NCBI RefSeq assembly: GCF_022271435.1
Contig: NZ_JAFIQY010000049.1
Span: 1-62,914, forward strand
Direction: 5' to 3'
DNA from: Streptomyces monomycini
GTDB lineage: Bacteria; Actinomycetota; Actinomycetes; Streptomycetales; Streptomycetaceae
DNA: 62,914 bases
The translations under genes and the position numbers were made by a program. Position 1 is the first letter of the stretch. Each line of letters begins with the position of its first letter. The notes beneath the pieces were generated by a model. That model saw nothing but the letters and a program-made list of their open reading frames with translations, did not search any database and had not been told where the DNA came from. Below, piece by piece: positions 50,522 to 58,252 of this stretch.

Positions 50522-50629
50522 TCAGGCAGTGCGACAGAGCATGGCGGCGACGCGGCACAGGTCGACTGCCCGCCGCTTCGTGAGGTTCGCCTGTCCCCGC
50601 GAACGGGAACCGCTCAGAGAGCTCTGCAT
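50522..50629 (-). CDS. Cysteine-rich leader peptide upstream of the rhodanese
   Basis: A 35-residue frame from ATG 50629 to TGA 50522 that ends in RRAVDLCRVAAMLCRTA. The RRAVDLCRVAAMLCR core is the signature of the putative leader peptide found before many Streptomyces sulfur genes. It carries two Cys codons near its end and lies 134 bases upstream of the sulfurtransferase gene. By analogy with cysteine-attenuator uORFs in mycobacteria, ribosome stalling at Cys codons when cysteine is low would raise expression of the downstream genes. No clear alternative hairpins were resolved by eye. Confidence 0.88.
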   Translation of the reverse strand: MQSSLSGSRSRGQANLTKRRAVDLCRVAAMLCRTA

Positions 50630-50914
50630 GCGACCGATCGTAGGGAGGCGCGGCGGGGCGTGTCACCGGCGTGTCGGATGCTGAGACGTGTCCGTCCGTA
50701 TGGCGGTACGGAGGGGTGGTGCGAGGGGTGTGCGGGGCGCGCTGCGGTGGTCCGCGCGCCGGAAGGAGTCTGGCGTACGGGACGGGATGTCTCAGTGTAC
50801 GGACGGGCGGGTGGATGGCGGCGATCCGTACCGTTTTCGGCGGCCGGTGGCCGGTGGCCGGTGGCCGGTGGCCGGGGGTGGGGGGGAGCCCCGGCCGGGC
50901 GGTGTCCGGACGGA
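50630..50914 (-). other. Intergenic region with a 7-bp tandem repeat
   Basis: 285 bases between the leader peptide gene and the LmeA-like gene's stop; no gene is supported. At 50844-50871 CCGGTGG is repeated four times in tandem, followed by a G-run. The leader promoter should lie within 50640-50700. Confidence 0.5.
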
Positions 50915-51625
50915 TCAGCCGGGCAGCTTGACGTCCTTGCCGCTGGCCGAGATCGAGATGCCCTCCCGCGTCGAGACCACCTTGTCCAGCTTCAGGCCGC
51001 CGGGCAGCCGGTCCAGCTTCCACTCGTGGTCGGTCTGCGCACGGACCTGGTTCCGGCAGGCCGACAGCTGGGAGCACAGGGCCGGGAGGGTGTCGGCGCG
51101 CAGCCGGACGGTGTCGCCGTTCACCACGCTCACCGTGCCGGTGACCTCCAGCGAGTTCAGCATCGGCAGGTTCGGCAGGTTCGGCGAGATCTTCACCTGG
51201 CTCTTGCCGTTCTTCTCGCCGCCGTAGCTCACCTTGACGTTCTTGCCCGAGGCGGTGGTCAGGTCCGCGTAGGAGATACGGGCCTCGCCGGTGGCGCTCG
51301 CGGCGCTCTCGATCGAGGTGTAGTCGCTGGTCAGCTTCACGTCGTGGAACTGCGCCGACAACTCCTGGATACGCAGCGTGTGGCCCTCGGCGGTGGCGTT
51401 CAGACCGTCGATCCTGGCGTCCACCTGGTCCAGGCTGCGGCCCGCGACCTGGGTCAGGAACGGGAAGCCGGTGATCGACACCTCCGGCGTACGGTCCAGG
51501 CCCTGGCTGCTGCGGATCTTGTCAGCGGCCTTGTCCTCGGCGAAGTTCACGGCGATCCGGTCGGCGGCCACGAACAGGCCGCCGAGTATCACGACGATCA
51601 CCAACAGCACTCGCAGTGCGCGCAT
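50915..51625 (-). CDS. LmeA-like (DUF2993) phospholipid-binding protein
   Basis: A 236-residue exported protein with an N-terminal signal/anchor (VLLVIVVILGGLFVAADR) and a DUF2993 domain (ITGFPFLTQVAGRSLDQVDAR ... GLKLDKVVSTREGISI). The family's mycobacterial member LmeA binds phospholipid and supports lipomannan elongation. Two cysteines (LCSQLSACR) may form a disulfide outside the membrane. It stands alone between the sulfur operon and a repeat island. Confidence 0.87.
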   Translation of the reverse strand: MRALRVLLVIVVILGGLFVAADRIAVNFAEDKAADKIRSSQGLDRTPEVSITGFPFLTQVAGRSLDQVDARIDGLNATAEGHTLRIQELSAQFHDVKLTSDYTSIESAASATGEARISYADLTTASGKNVKVSYGGEKNGKSQVKISPNLPNLPMLNSLEVTGTVSVVNGDTVRLRADTLPALCSQLSACRNQVRAQTDHEWKLDRLPGGLKLDKVVSTREGISISASGKDVKLPG

Positions 51626-51715
51626 CGAACCACTACCCCCAGGCGTGGGGCCGAAATCGGCCCGGTTTTTCCGGGTCAGGCCCCCGGTCGGATGCGTGCG
51701 AGCCTAACCGGACCA

Positions 51716-51865
51716 TGGGGGGCGGTGTCTTTTCCGGTCGGTGGCTGGGGTGTCCTGGGGGGTCCCGGGGTGTCCCGGGGGGCTGCGGCGTCTCGCGGTG
51801 TCCCGGGGTGTCCTGCGCGTCTCGCGGTGTCCCGCGGCGTCTCGCGGTGTCTCGCCGCTTGAGCG
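51716..51865. repeat. Short GGTGTC/CTCGCGGTGTC repeats
   Basis: About 150 bases made of interleaved units of the type CCCGGGGTGTC and GTCTCGCGGTGTC, repeated some ten times with substitutions. The pattern is degenerate and non-coding. It is the first of three adjacent repeat families between the LmeA-like gene and the membrane-protein gene ending at 52350. Confidence 0.7.
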
Positions 51866-51877
51866 CCGGGGCTTTGG

Positions 51878-52163
51878 TGGGGCTACGCCTGGGTAGGCCC
51901 CCAATGGGGGGACGTGTGCGGTCGCCCCGTATGGCGGGCGGGCGGGCCGGCTGGTCCTGGCTCGGTTCGGCCGCGTGGCGTGGGCTTCGGTGGGGCTTCG
52001 CCTGGGTAGGCCCCCGGTGGGGGAATGTGTGCGGTCGCCCCGTATGGCGGGCGGGCCGGCTGTCCCCGGCTCGGTTCGGCCGCGTGGCGTGGGCTTCCGC
52101 GCGGCTACGCCTGGGTAGACCCCCGGTGGGGGAATGTGTGCGAGCGCCCGTATGGCGCGCAGC
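51878..52163. repeat. ~110-bp tandem repeat, 2.6 copies
   Basis: Units begin at 51878, 51991 and 52100 (spacing 113 and 109). Each contains CTACGCCTGGGTAGGCCCCC, a C5/G5 mini-hairpin, GTGTGCGGTCGCCCCGTATG, and CTCGGTTCGGCCGCGTGGCG. The third unit is cut after about 64 bases. Copies one and two are about 90 percent alike. No frame is conserved as protein. Confidence 0.8.
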
Positions 52164-52181
52164 CGACGTCAGCCCGACGGA

Positions 52182-52315
52182 CGCCAAGGGCGAGCAGTCA
52201 CCCCGAAGAACGCCAAAGGCAGGCCGTCACCCCGACGAACGCCAAAGGCGGGCCGTCACCCCGACGAGCGCCAAAGGCAGGCCGTCACCCCGAAGAACGC
52301 CAAAGGCGGGCCCGT
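52182..52315. repeat. 29-bp tandem repeat, 4.6 copies
   Basis: Head-to-tail copies at 52182-52210, 52211-52239, 52240-52268, 52269-52297 and a partial one from 52298. The unit reads CGCCAAAGGCRGGCCGTCAC followed by CCCGAMGAR. Copies differ at only a few positions, two of which alternate between copies (A/G at position 11, A/C at 26). There is no spacer, so it is not CRISPR. Confidence 0.9.
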
Positions 52316-52334
52316 GATCACCACCGGACCCGCC
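52305..52334 (-). terminator. Probable terminator of the membrane-protein gene
   Basis: GGCGGGCCCG (52305-52314) and CGGACCCGCC (52325-52334) pair with one mismatch, 16 bases after the stop at 52350. Its left arm is the end of the last partial 29-bp repeat. Confidence 0.45.
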
Positions 52335-52349
52335 CACGACAGTCGCCTC

Positions 52350-54041
52350 TCAGGCCAGCGCCCGCCCCAGTACGTAGATCGCCGGGGCCGCCAGCGTCAG
52401 CGGCAGGGCGACGCCCGCCGTCATGTGCACGAAGCGGGACGGGTAGTCGTAGCTGGCCACCCGGAGGCCGATCAGGGCGCAGCCGCCGGCGACCAGGCCC
52501 AGCAGGGCGCCGGACGCGCCCAGGCCGGTGAGCTGGCCGGCCGCGATGCCCGCGCCGGCGCCGCCGAGCAGGGCGACGACCAGGGAGGCGGCCGACGGCA
52601 GGGGCAGCGCGCGGGCGAGGGCGGTCACCGCGACCGCGACGCAGCCCACCGTCACGGCGTTGTTCGTGGCGGCCAGCTGCCCGGCGGCCAGGACCACCAG
52701 GGCGGTGGAGGTGAGGCCGGCGGTCAGCGCGTACATCCGCTCGTCCGCGCTGCTGCGGTTGCGCAGCTGGAGGACGAGGACGAACAGGCACCAGACGCCG
52801 AGGGTGCCGATGGCGACCACGGGCGCCTGGTCGCGCTCGGTGGCCAGCAGCGCGATGTCGGTGGTCACGCCCGCCAGGAAGGCAAGGGCGATGCCCTGCC
52901 GGGCGGGCCACATGCCGTTGAGGCGGAACCAGCCCGCCGCGGTGACGGCCTGGAGGAGCACCACCGGCACCGACAGGGCCACCCGGGGCAGCGGCGCGGC
53001 GAAGGCGAGGAGCAGGGCCAGTACGGCGGTGACGGCGGCGGGCTGCAGGCCGGGCGGGATGATCGGCGAGCGGCCCTCGGCGCGGGCGCGCTGGTTGGGT
53101 GCGAGCCGCGACAGGTCGGGCGTCGGCTCGTCCGCGGACCGCTCGGGTTCCGGCGCGCCCCGGTGCCGGGACTGCGCATGGGACGGGGGCTGCGGCTGCG
53201 GGGCGCGGGCGGTGGCCGGTTCCGGGCTCTGCTTCGGCAGGTACGCGGTCTCTTCGGCGGCGGACGGGTCCGGAGCGGACTGGCCGGGGCCCCCCGGGTC
53301 CGGGCCGCCCACGACGGGCAGCTGGACGCTGGTGTCCCAGGTCGGCGCCGTCCAGGTCTGGGTCTGCGGGCCGTCCCGGTCGTCGCCCGTGGTGTAGGCG
53401 TCGGATCCGTACGAGGTGGCTCCGGGCGAGGCCTGTCCGTAGGCGGGACGGCCGTCCGGCCCAGTGGCGTACTGGCCGGACCGGCCGGCCTGCCCCTGCT
53501 GTCCGTACTGGCCGCCTTGGCTCTGCTGCCCGTACTGGCCGGCCTGGCCTTGCCGCCCGTACTGATTCTGCTGTCCGTACTGGCCGGCCTGACCGGTTTG
53601 GCCCTGCTGTCCGTACTGGCCGGACTGCTGCTGTCCGGCAGCCGCGGGCCAGGCGCTCTGCTGCGGACGTCCGTACGCGTCGTAGGTCTGCTGGGGGTGT
53701 TGCTGCGGGGGCTGCTGCTGGCCGTACGGCGGGGTCCCGTACGCCTGGTGCTCGTACGGCTGCTGCGGCGGCTGCTGTCCGTAGCCCTGCTGCGGCGCCT
53801 GGCCGTACGCGCCGCCGTGACCGCCGTGACCGCCGTGACCGCCGTACGACTGCGGGGCCGGCGTCCCGTACGCGTCTCCGGACCCGTAGGAGCCGTGCGC
53901 GTCGTACGGCGCCTGCGGATCGGCGGCGGCCTGCTGCGGATGCGCGGGCTGCTGCGGCTGCTGCCGCTGGTCCTGCGGCTGGTACGGGTCGTAGGACCCG
54001 TACGGATTCTGCGGCTGGTTCTCGCTCATGGTCTCGCTCAT
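52350..54041 (-). CDS. Membrane protein with long Gln/Gly/Tyr-rich N-terminal tail
   Basis: A 563-residue protein. Residues 1-330 are disordered and rich in Gln, Gly, Tyr and Pro, with GQYGQQGQ-type and GGHGGHGG repeats. The last ~230 residues form about eight membrane helices (from AVTAVLALLLAFAAPLP). No transporter motif is recognised. Such low-complexity tails can drive condensate formation. The ATG at 54041 overlaps the MoaD stop (ATGA); a second ATG at 54029 is possible. Confidence 0.78.
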   Translation of the reverse strand: MSETMSENQPQNPYGSYDPYQPQDQRQQPQQPAHPQQAAADPQAPYDAHGSYGSGDAYGTPAPQSYGGHGGHGGHGGAYGQAPQQGYGQQPPQQPYEHQAYGTPPYGQQQPPQQHPQQTYDAYGRPQQSAWPAAAGQQQSGQYGQQGQTGQAGQYGQQNQYGRQGQAGQYGQQSQGGQYGQQGQAGRSGQYATGPDGRPAYGQASPGATSYGSDAYTTGDDRDGPQTQTWTAPTWDTSVQLPVVGGPDPGGPGQSAPDPSAAEETAYLPKQSPEPATARAPQPQPPSHAQSRHRGAPEPERSADEPTPDLSRLAPNQRARAEGRSPIIPPGLQPAAVTAVLALLLAFAAPLPRVALSVPVVLLQAVTAAGWFRLNGMWPARQGIALAFLAGVTTDIALLATERDQAPVVAIGTLGVWCLFVLVLQLRNRSSADERMYALTAGLTSTALVVLAAGQLAATNNAVTVGCVAVAVTALARALPLPSAASLVVALLGGAGAGIAAGQLTGLGASGALLGLVAGGCALIGLRVASYDYPSRFVHMTAGVALPLTLAAPAIYVLGRALA

Positions 54042-54301
54042 CCTCCCGCGAACGGCGGCAGGACCTCGACGGTGCCGCCCTCGGCCAGCCGGACGGCCGC
54101 GTGGTCGCGGCCGCCGACCGGGTCGCCGTCCACCAGGAACGAGCAGCGCAGCAGGACGCGGGCGAACTCGGGGTTCGCGGCGTGCCGCTCGCGTGCCGCG
54201 GCCAGTGCCTCGGCGAGTGTCGCCGCCGCGTACGGCTCCTCGGCGGTGCCGGCGGCGGCCTTCGCCGCGGCCCAGTAGCGCACGGTGCCAGTTGTTGTCA
54301 C
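54038..54301 (-). CDS. MoaD/ThiS family sulfur carrier protein
   Basis: An 87-residue ubiquitin-like protein ending in the essential Gly-Gly (VEVLPPFAGG). The terminal glycine is converted to a thiocarboxylate that donates sulfur, usually in molybdopterin or thiamine synthesis. No moaE, moeB or thi gene is adjacent, so the pathway is open. The start is GTG 54301. It is translationally coupled to the membrane protein gene. Confidence 0.88.
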   Translation of the reverse strand: MTTTGTVRYWAAAKAAAGTAEEPYAAATLAEALAAARERHAANPEFARVLLRCSFLVDGDPVGGRDHAAVRLAEGGTVEVLPPFAGG

Positions 54302-54453
54302 GGCGGCCTCTTCATCGTCGTTCGTCGTGCGTCGTCAGAGGCCTCCATGATGGCGTACGCCGCGGCGGGTACCGTTCCGGGCAAGTTCGGCGGCTGTCCG
54401 GACAAGTTCTGGCAAAACCTCCTGCTTCGTTCGAGTGGTGCGGGGAAATTCGA

Positions 54454-54481
54454 TTGCCGCGGACAAGGGCTCGCATAGGCT
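54454..54481 (+). promoter_or_regulatory. Promoter of the ABC exporter genes (probably leaderless)
   Basis: TTGCCG (54454-54459) and TAGGCT (54476-54481) are separated by 16 bases, close to the Streptomyces housekeeping consensus. Transcription would begin about 54488, at the GTG start itself, giving a leaderless mRNA; no ribosome site is visible. Upstream, CAAGTTC occurs twice 21 bases apart (54382 and 54403), a possible regulator site. Confidence 0.55.
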
Positions 54482-54487
54482 CGAACG

Positions 54488-56221
54488 GTGTTGGTCCGAT
54501 TGGCGCGGGCGCATCTGCGGCCCCACATGCGCCCCATATCCCTGATCGTGCTGCTCCAGCTCGTCCAGACGCTGGCCACCCTCTACCTGCCCACCCTGAA
54601 CGCCGACATCATCGACAACGGTGTCGTCAAGGGGGACATGGGCTACATCCTCCGCCTCGGCGGGGTCATGATCGCCGTGACCCTGCTGCAGATCGCCTGC
54701 TCGATCTGCGCCGTCTACTTCGGTGCCCGCACGGCCATGGCACTGGGCCGTGACATCCGGGCCGCCGTCTTCGACCGGGTGCAGTCCTTCTCCTCCCGCG
54801 AGGTGGGCAGGTTCGGCGCGCCGTCCCTGATCACCCGTACCACCAACGACGTGCAGCAGGTCCAGATGCTGGTCCTGATGACGTTCACGATGATGGTGGC
54901 GGCGCCCATCATGTGCGTCGGCGGCGTGGTGATGGCGCTCAACCAGGACGTGCCGCTGTCCGGCCTGATCCTGGTCATCGTCCCGGTGCTGGCGATCCTC
55001 GTCTCGCTGGTCACCCGGCGGATGCGTCCGCTGTTCCGCGGGGTGCAGGACCGGATCGACACCGTCAACCGGGTGCTGCGCGAGCAGATCACCGGTATAC
55101 GGGTCATCCGGGCCTTCGTCCGGGACGGGTACGAGCGCGAGCGTTTCGCGGGCGCCAACCACGACCTGTACGACGTGTCGCTGCGCGCCGGCCGGCTGAT
55201 GTCGCTGATGTTCCCGCTGGTCATGCTGGTGGTGAACGTGTCGAGCGTGGCCGTCGTGTGGTTCGGCGGGCACCGTATCGACAGCGGCGGGATGCAGATC
55301 GGCGCGCTGACCGCCTTCCTCAGCTACCTGATGTACATCCTCATGTCGATCATGATGGCGACGTTCATGGTGATGATGCTGCCGCGCGCCGAGGTCTGCG
55401 CCGAGCGCATCCAGGAGGTGCTGGCCACCGACTCCAGCGTCACCCCGCCGGAGCAGCCGGTCACCGAGCTGCGCCGGCACGGCGAACTGGAACTGCGGAA
55501 CGTCGAGTTCCGCTTCCCGGGCGCCGAGGAGCCGGTCCTCAAGGACGTCTCGCTGGTCGCCCGCCCCGGCGAGACCACCGCCGTCATCGGCTCGACCGGC
55601 AGCGGCAAGTCCACCCTTCTGGGGCTGGTGCCGCGGCTGTTCGATGCGACGGGCGGCACGGTCCTGGTCGACGGCGTGGACGTCCGTACCCTCGCCCCCG
55701 AGACGCTGGCCACCGCCATCGGCCTCGTACCCCAGAAGCCGTACCTCTTCTCCGGGACCGTCGCCACGAACCTGCGCTACGGCAACCCCGACGCGACCGA
55801 CGAGGAGCTGTGGCACGCGCTGGAGACCGCGCAGGCCCGGGACTTCGTCGAGCGCATGGAGGACGGCCTGGACGCGCCGATCGCCCAGGGCGGCGGCAAC
55901 GTCTCCGGCGGGCAGCGGCAGCGCCTGGCCATCGCCCGGGCGCTGGTGCGCAAGCCGGAGATCTACCTCTTCGACGACTCCTTCTCGGCCCTGGACTACG
56001 CCACGGACGCCGCCCTGCGGGCCGCGCTGTCCCGGGAGACCGGCCGGGCCACTGTCGTCATCGTCGCCCAGCGCGTCTCCACGATCCGCGGAGCCGACCG
56101 CATCGTCGTCCTGGACGAGGGCCGGGTGGTCGGCACCGGCACGCACACCGAGCTGATGGCGGACAACGAGACCTACCGGGAGATCGTCCTGTCCCAGCTC
56201 ACCGAGCAGGAGGCGGCGTGA
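54488..56221 (+). CDS. ABC exporter half-transporter, subunit A
   Basis: A 577-residue fused permease-ATPase: six membrane helices (about 18-300) and an ATP-binding domain. Walker A is GSTGSGKST and the signature VSGGQRQRL is canonical. After Walker B the catalytic Glu is replaced by Asp (YLFDDSFSALD), marking a degenerate ATP site, as in one subunit of heterodimeric exporters. Its partner is the next gene, overlapping by four bases. Substrate: probably lipids, peptides or drugs, not determinable. Confidence 0.9.
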   Translation: MLVRLARAHLRPHMRPISLIVLLQLVQTLATLYLPTLNADIIDNGVVKGDMGYILRLGGVMIAVTLLQIACSICAVYFGARTAMALGRDIRAAVFDRVQSFSSREVGRFGAPSLITRTTNDVQQVQMLVLMTFTMMVAAPIMCVGGVVMALNQDVPLSGLILVIVPVLAILVSLVTRRMRPLFRGVQDRIDTVNRVLREQITGIRVIRAFVRDGYERERFAGANHDLYDVSLRAGRLMSLMFPLVMLVVNVSSVAVVWFGGHRIDSGGMQIGALTAFLSYLMYILMSIMMATFMVMMLPRAEVCAERIQEVLATDSSVTPPEQPVTELRRHGELELRNVEFRFPGAEEPVLKDVSLVARPGETTAVIGSTGSGKSTLLGLVPRLFDATGGTVLVDGVDVRTLAPETLATAIGLVPQKPYLFSGTVATNLRYGNPDATDEELWHALETAQARDFVERMEDGLDAPIAQGGGNVSGGQRQRLAIARALVRKPEIYLFDDSFSALDYATDAALRAALSRETGRATVVIVAQRVSTIRGADRIVVLDEGRVVGTGTHTELMADNETYREIVLSQLTEQEAA

Positions 56222-58188
56222 GCAGCCAGAAGGCCCCGCAGCAGCGCGGCCCCGCGCCGGCCGCCGGGCCCGCGCGCATGATGGGCGGCCAGCCCACCGA
56301 GAAGGTCATGGACTTCAAGGGCTCCAGCCTGCGGCTGCTGCGGCAGATGAAGCCCGAACGGGCGGTCATCTGGGTGGCGCTGGCGCTGGGCCTGCTCAGC
56401 GTCGCGCTGTCCGTGGTCGCCCCCAAGGTCCTCGGCCACGCCACCGACCTGATCATGGCGGGCGTCGTCGGCCGGCAGCTGCCCGGCGGCATCAGCCGGG
56501 CCGAGGCCGTCGAGCACCTGCGGGCGCAGGGCGAGAACGGGCTGGCCGACATGCTCGGCACGATGCCCGTCGTGCCCGGCCAGGGCATCGACTTCGGCGC
56601 CGTCGGCGTGGTCCTGCTGTGGGTCTTCCTGATCTACCTCGGCGCCTCGTTCTTCGGCTTCGTCCAGGCCCGGATCGCCACCCGTGTCGTGCAGCGGACC
56701 GTCTTCCGGATGCGTGAGCAGGTCGAGGAGAAGCTGGCGCGGCTGCCGCTGCGCTACTTCGACAAGCAGGCGCGGGGCGAGGTCCTCTCCCGCGCCACCA
56801 ACGACATCGACAACATCGCGCAGACGCTCCAGCAGACCCTGAGCCAGATCGTCGCCTCGCTGCTGACCATCGTCGGCGTGCTGGCGATGATGTTCTGGAT
56901 CTCGCCGCTGCTGGCCCTGGTCGCGCTGGTCACGGTGCCGGTCTCGGTCCTCGTCGCCACCAAGGTCGGCAAGCGGGCGCAGCCCCAGTTCGTGGAGCAG
57001 TGGAAGACCACCGGCAAGCTCAACGCGCACGTCGAGGAGATGTACACCGGCCACTCCCTGGTCAAGGTCTTCGGCCGCCAGAAGGAGTCCGCCGAGCTCT
57101 TCCGCAAGCAGAATGACGCGCTGTACGAGGCGGGCTTCAAGGCCCAGTTCATCTCCGGGACCATCCAGCCCGCGATGATGTTCATCGGCAACCTGAACTA
57201 CGTCCTGGTGGCGGTGGTCGGCGGCCTGCGCGTCGCCTCCGGCGCGCTGTCCATCGGTGACGTGCAGGCGTTCATCCAGTACTCCCGGCAGTTCAGCCAG
57301 CCGCTCACCCAGGTCGCCTCGATGGCCAACATGGTGCAGTCCGGCGTCGCCTCGGCGGAGCGGGTCTTCGAGCTGCTGGACGCCGAGGAGCAGGAGCCGG
57401 ACGACGCCCGGCCGCAGCGCCCCGAGCACGTCAGCGGCCATGTCGTCTTCGAGGACGTCTCCTTCCGCTACGAGGACGACAAGCCGCTCATCGACGACCT
57501 GTCGCTGGCCGTCCACCCGGGCCAGACGGTGGCGATCGTCGGCCCGACCGGCGCGGGCAAGACCACGCTGGTCAACCTGCTGATGCGGTTCTACGAGGTG
57601 CGCGGCGGCCGGATCACCCTGGACGGCGTGGACATCCAGGCGATGACCCGGGAGGGACTGCGCTCCCACATCGGCATGGTCCTCCAGGACACCTGGCTCT
57701 TCGGCGGCACCATCGCGGAGAACATCGCCTACGGCGCTCCCGAGGGCACCTCGATGGACAAGATCATCGAGGCGGCGAAGGCCACCCACGTGGACCGCTT
57801 CGTGCGGACCCTGCCCGACGGTTACGACACCGTCATCGACGACGAGGGCGGCAACGTCTCGGTGGGCGAGAAGCAGCTGATCACCATCGCCCGGGCGTTC
57901 CTCGCCGAGCCGGCGATCCTGGTCCTGGACGAGGCCACCAGCTCGGTCGACACCCGTACCGAGGTGCTCATCCAGCACGCCATGGCGCAGCTGCGCACCG
58001 GCCGCACCAGCTTCGTGATCGCGCACCGGCTGTCCACCATCCGGGACGCGGACCTGATCCTGGTCATGGAGTCCGGCGCGATCGTGGAGCAGGGCACGCA
58101 CGACGCGCTGCTGGCGGCGGACGGCGCCTACGCGAAGCTGTACGCGGCGCAGTTCGCCGAGCCGCTGGCGGAGGTGGAGGCGGAGTGA
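56218..58188 (+). CDS. ABC exporter half-transporter, subunit B
   Basis: A 656-residue permease-ATPase. Compared with subunit A it has a longer cytoplasmic N-terminus and an extra ~60-residue external loop between helices 1 and 2 (GVVGRQLPGGISRAEAVEHL...). Walker A GPTGAGKTT and Walker B ILVLDEATSSVD are canonical, but the signature is VSVGEKQLI instead of LSGGQ. Together with subunit A this gives one active and one degenerate ATP site. GTG 56218 overlaps the upstream stop (GTGA). Confidence 0.92.
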   Translation: MSSQKAPQQRGPAPAAGPARMMGGQPTEKVMDFKGSSLRLLRQMKPERAVIWVALALGLLSVALSVVAPKVLGHATDLIMAGVVGRQLPGGISRAEAVEHLRAQGENGLADMLGTMPVVPGQGIDFGAVGVVLLWVFLIYLGASFFGFVQARIATRVVQRTVFRMREQVEEKLARLPLRYFDKQARGEVLSRATNDIDNIAQTLQQTLSQIVASLLTIVGVLAMMFWISPLLALVALVTVPVSVLVATKVGKRAQPQFVEQWKTTGKLNAHVEEMYTGHSLVKVFGRQKESAELFRKQNDALYEAGFKAQFISGTIQPAMMFIGNLNYVLVAVVGGLRVASGALSIGDVQAFIQYSRQFSQPLTQVASMANMVQSGVASAERVFELLDAEEQEPDDARPQRPEHVSGHVVFEDVSFRYEDDKPLIDDLSLAVHPGQTVAIVGPTGAGKTTLVNLLMRFYEVRGGRITLDGVDIQAMTREGLRSHIGMVLQDTWLFGGTIAENIAYGAPEGTSMDKIIEAAKATHVDRFVRTLPDGYDTVIDDEGGNVSVGEKQLITIARAFLAEPAILVLDEATSSVDTRTEVLIQHAMAQLRTGRTSFVIAHRLSTIRDADLILVMESGAIVEQGTHDALLAADGAYAKLYAAQFAEPLAEVEAE

Positions 58189-58212
58189 GGACCGGCATCT
58201 GAAGCCCGGTGA

Positions 58213-58247
58213 GCGGCGGCCCGTACCTTCCCGGTACGGGCCGCCGC
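58213..58247. terminator. 15-bp hairpin between convergent genes
   Basis: Bases 58213-58227 pair perfectly with 58233-58247 around a 5-base loop, placed between the exporter operon and the oppositely oriented hydrolase gene, and probably shared by both. Confidence 0.8.
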
Positions 58248-58252
58248 CATGA

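Noticed and set aside
52182..52315. 29-bp direct repeats resembling CRISPR repeat length
   Set aside because: The copies are directly head-to-tail with no spacers, and no cas gene is present, so this is a tandem repeat.
51626..52349. Protein-coding gene across the repeat island
   Set aside because: Open frames exist on both strands, but repeat units are 29 and 109-113 bp, so the frame changes from copy to copy and no ribosome site or domain is seen.
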